DNA of 64,000 bases, from contig NZ_CP034562.1 in NCBI RefSeq assembly GCF_003970675.1, positions 372,001 to 436,000 of the forward strand. The letters run 5' to 3'. The notes under the pieces are model-generated. The model did no database searches. It had not been told where the DNA came from and saw nothing but the letters and a program-made list of their open reading frames with translations. Source of the stretch: Flammeovirga pectinis (GTDB lineage Bacteria; Bacteroidota; Bacteroidia; Cytophagales; Flammeovirgaceae). The translations under genes were made by a program, and so were the position numbers. Shown piece by piece: positions 61,595 to 64,000 of this stretch (position 1 is its first letter; every line of letters begins with the position of its first letter).

Positions 61595-64000
61595 CTATTT
61601 TAGAGCATCTAATAAGATTTCAACAGGGTGAAGTGCCTCTCTCTCTGTTCCGTCTTTGATCTGATGTCTACAACTTGTACCTGCTGCAGCAATAATCACA
61701 TCATTTGGTTGCTTACGGATTGTCGGGAACAATACTAGTTCTCCTACATCCATAGATACTTTATAATGCTCTTTTTCGTAACCAAAAGAGCCAGCCATAC
61801 CGCAACATCCCGAAGGAATAATTTGTACTTTATAGTTCTTTGGTAAACCTAACATTTGCTTACCAGTTACTTGAGTACCCGTTGCTTTTTGTTGACAATG
61901 CGTGTGTAACTTTATTAATTTTTCTTCTTCAGTAAACTGATCAGCACTGATATTACCTGCTTTCACCTCTCTTGCAATAAACTCATCAATCATTAGAGCG
62001 TTATCTGCAAGGTTACGAGCATCTTCTTTTTGGTGTGCATGTACAAGATCAGGGTATTCATCTCTAAATGCCATGATTGTAGATGGTTCAATACCAATAA
62101 GAGGAGTTTCTTCGCTGATATAATCTTTTAGCATATCTACATTAGTACATGCTAAATCTTTTGCTTCTTTTACAAAACCTTTAGAAAGGAATGTTCTTCC
62201 ACTTTCTACGTGAGGCTTCCAGAGTACTTCATAGCCTAAAGCTTCTAATAACTCAATAGTTTTTAAGCCAAGTGGCGTATCATTGAAGTTGGTAAACTCA
62301 TCACAGAAAATATATACAGTCCCTTTATTTGCAGCTTTAGGTGTTCTTTTCTTTAACCAACTTTTAAAAGTATGCTTATGAATTTTAGGAACATCTCTTT
62401 CTTGTGCAAATCCTGTAATTGATTTAAAAATACTACCAGTAATTGGGTTACTAATAGCAAAATTAAATAATGAAGGTGTTGCTGCTGCAATTTGTGTTAA
62501 ACGAGGGAAATAAGCAATCATTTTAGCTCTCATAGGAGCCCCGTTTGCTTCGTAATATTGTTGAAGGAATTCTGCTTTTAGCTTTGCGATATCAACATTA
62601 GATGGACACTCAGATTTACAGCCTTTACAAGAAAGACAAAGGTCCATTACTTCATAAATTTCTTTATGATTAAAATTATTGATCTTGTAAGGAGCACGTA
62701 AATACTCTCTTAAGATATTTGCTCTTGCACGAGTAGTATTTTTCTCGTTACGTGTAGCCATATAACTCGGACACATTGTACCTCCAGTTACTTCTGTTTT
62801 TCTACACGCACCTGCACCATTACAAAATTCAGTAGCCCTTAATACACCATGAGCATCGCTAAAGTCAAAAGTTGTTTTAATATCTGGAGTTTCTATACCA
62901 GGCATAAAACGTAAACTTTCGTTCATTGGCGGTGTGTCAACAATCTTATTTGGGTTGAATATATTTTTCTTATCCCAAGAACGTTTCACTTGTTCTACAA
63001 GTTTAAAGTTCTTTGCTCCAATCATAGATTCAATAAACTCTCCACGTAAACGTCCGTCTCCGTGTTCTCCACTTAAAGAACCGTTAAATTTCTTTACGAG
63101 TTTAGCAATGTCCTCTGCAATTGTTTTGAACATTTTATTACCCTCCTCTGTCTTTAAATCAAGAATTGGACGTAAGTGAAGTTCGCCAGAACCCGCATGT
63201 GCATAATGTACACATGTAAGTTCTCTTTGTTTTAGAATTTCGTTGAACTCCGCAATGTACTCCGGTAAATCTTCAACATCTACAGCTGTATCTTCTATAA
63301 CAGGAGCAGCTTTAGGATCTCCAGGAACATTAGAAAGTAAACCAAGACCAGCTTTACGTAAGTCCCAAACACGTTTTACATCTCCACCCTCTACTAATTT
63401 GTAGAAGTTGCCCATGCCTTTTGCTTTGTAAGCTTCTTCAAGCTCTTTGGCAACTTTTCGCATTTCTTCTTCAGAATCACGAGCAATTTCTGTTACAAGT
63501 ACAGCAGCAGGATCTCCATCTAAGAAAAATCTATTTTGGCGGTGTTCGATACTATTCTTTGTACAATCAAGGATGTATTTATCCATTAATTCTACAGCAG
63601 TAGGGTCAAACTTTAAGGATACTAAATTGGCTTTTAATGCAGCATCAATAGAATCGAATTGTGCACATAAAACACCTTTATATTTTGGTGGAGTAGGGTT
63701 ACACTGCAATTTAATTTCAGTCATAAAGATCAATGTACCTTCAGACCCAGCAATTAACTCACAGAAATTAAATGGTTTACCATTAGGATTAAATGGCTGC
63801 ATTAAAGCAAGTAAATCAATTGCATACCCTGTGTTTCTTCTTGGAATAGAAGGTTTAGGGAATTCTTTTGCAATTTCTTTTCTTACTTCTTCTGGTAAAA
63901 GCATTTCTTTTACCTCTTTATATAGTTGACCTTCTAATGTGTTGAGCTTTGTTTTTGCTTCAAACTCATCTGGAGTAACATCTTTAAAAGTTACTTCAGA
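61595..64000 (-). CDS. FAD-linked oxidase / Fe-S oxidoreductase (YdiJ-like), 5' end outside window
   Basis: The reading frame is open through the window end (SEVTFKDVTPDEFEAKT... precedes the first internal Met at 63904), so this is the C-terminal ~801 residues of a longer protein. It contains the end of the FAD-binding domain (ELIAGSEGTLIFMTEI), the FAD-oxidase C-terminal domain with HYAHAGSGELHLRP and GEHGDGR, a [4Fe-4S] motif CLSCKGCKSECPSNVD and two CCG-type modules (EPSTIMAFRDEYP, SGCCGMAGSFGYE). Layout matches YdiJ or D-lactate/D-2-hydroxyglutarate dehydrogenases. It probably oxidises a D-2-hydroxyacid with electrons passed to the respiratory chain. Confidence 0.85.
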   Translation of the reverse strand, partial: SEVTFKDVTPDEFEAKTKLNTLEGQLYKEVKEMLLPEEVRKEIAKEFPKPSIPRRNTGYAIDLLALMQPFNPNGKPFNFCELIAGSEGTLIFMTEIKLQCNPTPPKYKGVLCAQFDSIDAALKANLVSLKFDPTAVELMDKYILDCTKNSIEHRQNRFFLDGDPAAVLVTEIARDSEEEMRKVAKELEEAYKAKGMGNFYKLVEGGDVKRVWDLRKAGLGLLSNVPGDPKAAPVIEDTAVDVEDLPEYIAEFNEILKQRELTCVHYAHAGSGELHLRPILDLKTEEGNKMFKTIAEDIAKLVKKFNGSLSGEHGDGRLRGEFIESMIGAKNFKLVEQVKRSWDKKNIFNPNKIVDTPPMNESLRFMPGIETPDIKTTFDFSDAHGVLRATEFCNGAGACRKTEVTGGTMCPSYMATRNEKNTTRARANILREYLRAPYKINNFNHKEIYEVMDLCLSCKGCKSECPSNVDIAKLKAEFLQQYYEANGAPMRAKMIAYFPRLTQIAAATPSLFNFAISNPITGSIFKSITGFAQERDVPKIHKHTFKSWLKKRTPKAANKGTVYIFCDEFTNFNDTPLGLKTIELLEALGYEVLWKPHVESGRTFLSKGFVKEAKDLACTNVDMLKDYISEETPLIGIEPSTIMAFRDEYPDLVHAHQKEDARNLADNALMIDEFIAREVKAGNISADQFTEEEKLIKLHTHCQQKATGTQVTGKQMLGLPKNYKVQIIPSGCCGMAGSFGYEKEHYKVSMDVGELVLFPTIRKQPNDVIIAAAGTSCRHQIKDGTEREALHPVEILLDALK

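Noticed and set aside
1-64000. CRISPR array, tRNA, rRNA, transposon or prophage
   Set aside because: No regular direct repeats with spacers, no cloverleaf, no rRNA core, no transposase or integrase frame was seen.

Overview
The window is chromosomal DNA of a low-GC Bacteroidota bacterium, most likely of the order Cytophagales (Flammeovirga-like; the genus is inference). The support is: a bacillithiol biosynthesis gene (bshB1), a gliding-motility ABC permease (gldF), two secreted proteins with type IX secretion (T9SS) C-terminal sorting domains, lipoproteins with acidic residues after the lipidated cysteine, Bacteroidota families (DUF4251, DUF2911), few Shine-Dalgarno sequences, and several promoters of the Bacteroidota type (TTTG ... 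TAnnTTTG). No rRNA, tRNA, CRISPR array, transposase or prophage was seen. Genes are short monocistronic or 2-6 gene units on both strands, many closed by clear intrinsic terminators.

Layout. 1-1.3 kb: end of bshB1 and two small unknown genes. 1.4-4.9 kb: five tandem paralogous outer-membrane beta-barrel genes of two subfamilies in the order A-B-B-A-B. 5-8.5 kb: Mla-type lipid ABC transporter (ATPase and permease), Na+/Ca2+ exchanger, upp. 9-12 kb: envelope operon of MscS channel, unusual thioredoxin-like protein and PspB-like protein, whose first gene starts 2 bp from a divergent glycosyltransferase. 13-15.6 kb: TPR lipoprotein, sigma-54 response regulator and HPt protein. 15.6-20.5 kb: DUF4178 membrane protein, large helical protein, leuA behind an isoleucine-rich leader peptide, and a lipoprotein. 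20.9-27 kb: tandem SpoIIAA-like protein, amine oxidase, DUF2911, two unknown genes, T9SS FG-GAP protein. 27-32.7 kb: ParA with a small ribbon-helix-helix partner, TMEM175-like channel with a TetR regulator, DUF4251, gldF, polyprenyl synthase, sodA. 32.9-37.5 kb: a small unknown gene, then a two-gene cassette (a DUF3696-type AAA ATPase and a possible phospholipase-D-like partner) behind a near-consensus promoter, then a YjdI-CDGSH iron-sulfur fusion. 37.7-48.8 kb: DUF389, secreted proteins, uracil permease, phosphoesterase, YdjM-like hydrolase, enoyl-CoA hydratase, fhs. 48.9-54 kb: a possible operon of DnaQ-BRCT, acyltransferase, patatin, PspA-like and two TerD proteins. 54-64 kb: T9SS protein, DUF1304/UDG/GNAT/methyltransferase cluster, cysS, Dph6-like ATPase, NmrA-like protein, and a large FAD/Fe-S oxidoreductase cut by the window end.

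Themes. Envelope maintenance recurs: Mla lipid transport, MscS with PspB-like, PspA-like with patatin, acyltransferase and TerD, DUF4178, and the barrel cluster. The observations most worth a second look are the isoleucine-rich leader peptide before leuA, the AAA ATPase plus HDR-motif protein cassette (a candidate conflict system), the 8-bp palindrome CATATATG that holds the start codons of two divergent genes, the PspA-like protein with three C-terminal FF repeats, and the ParA/RHH pair.
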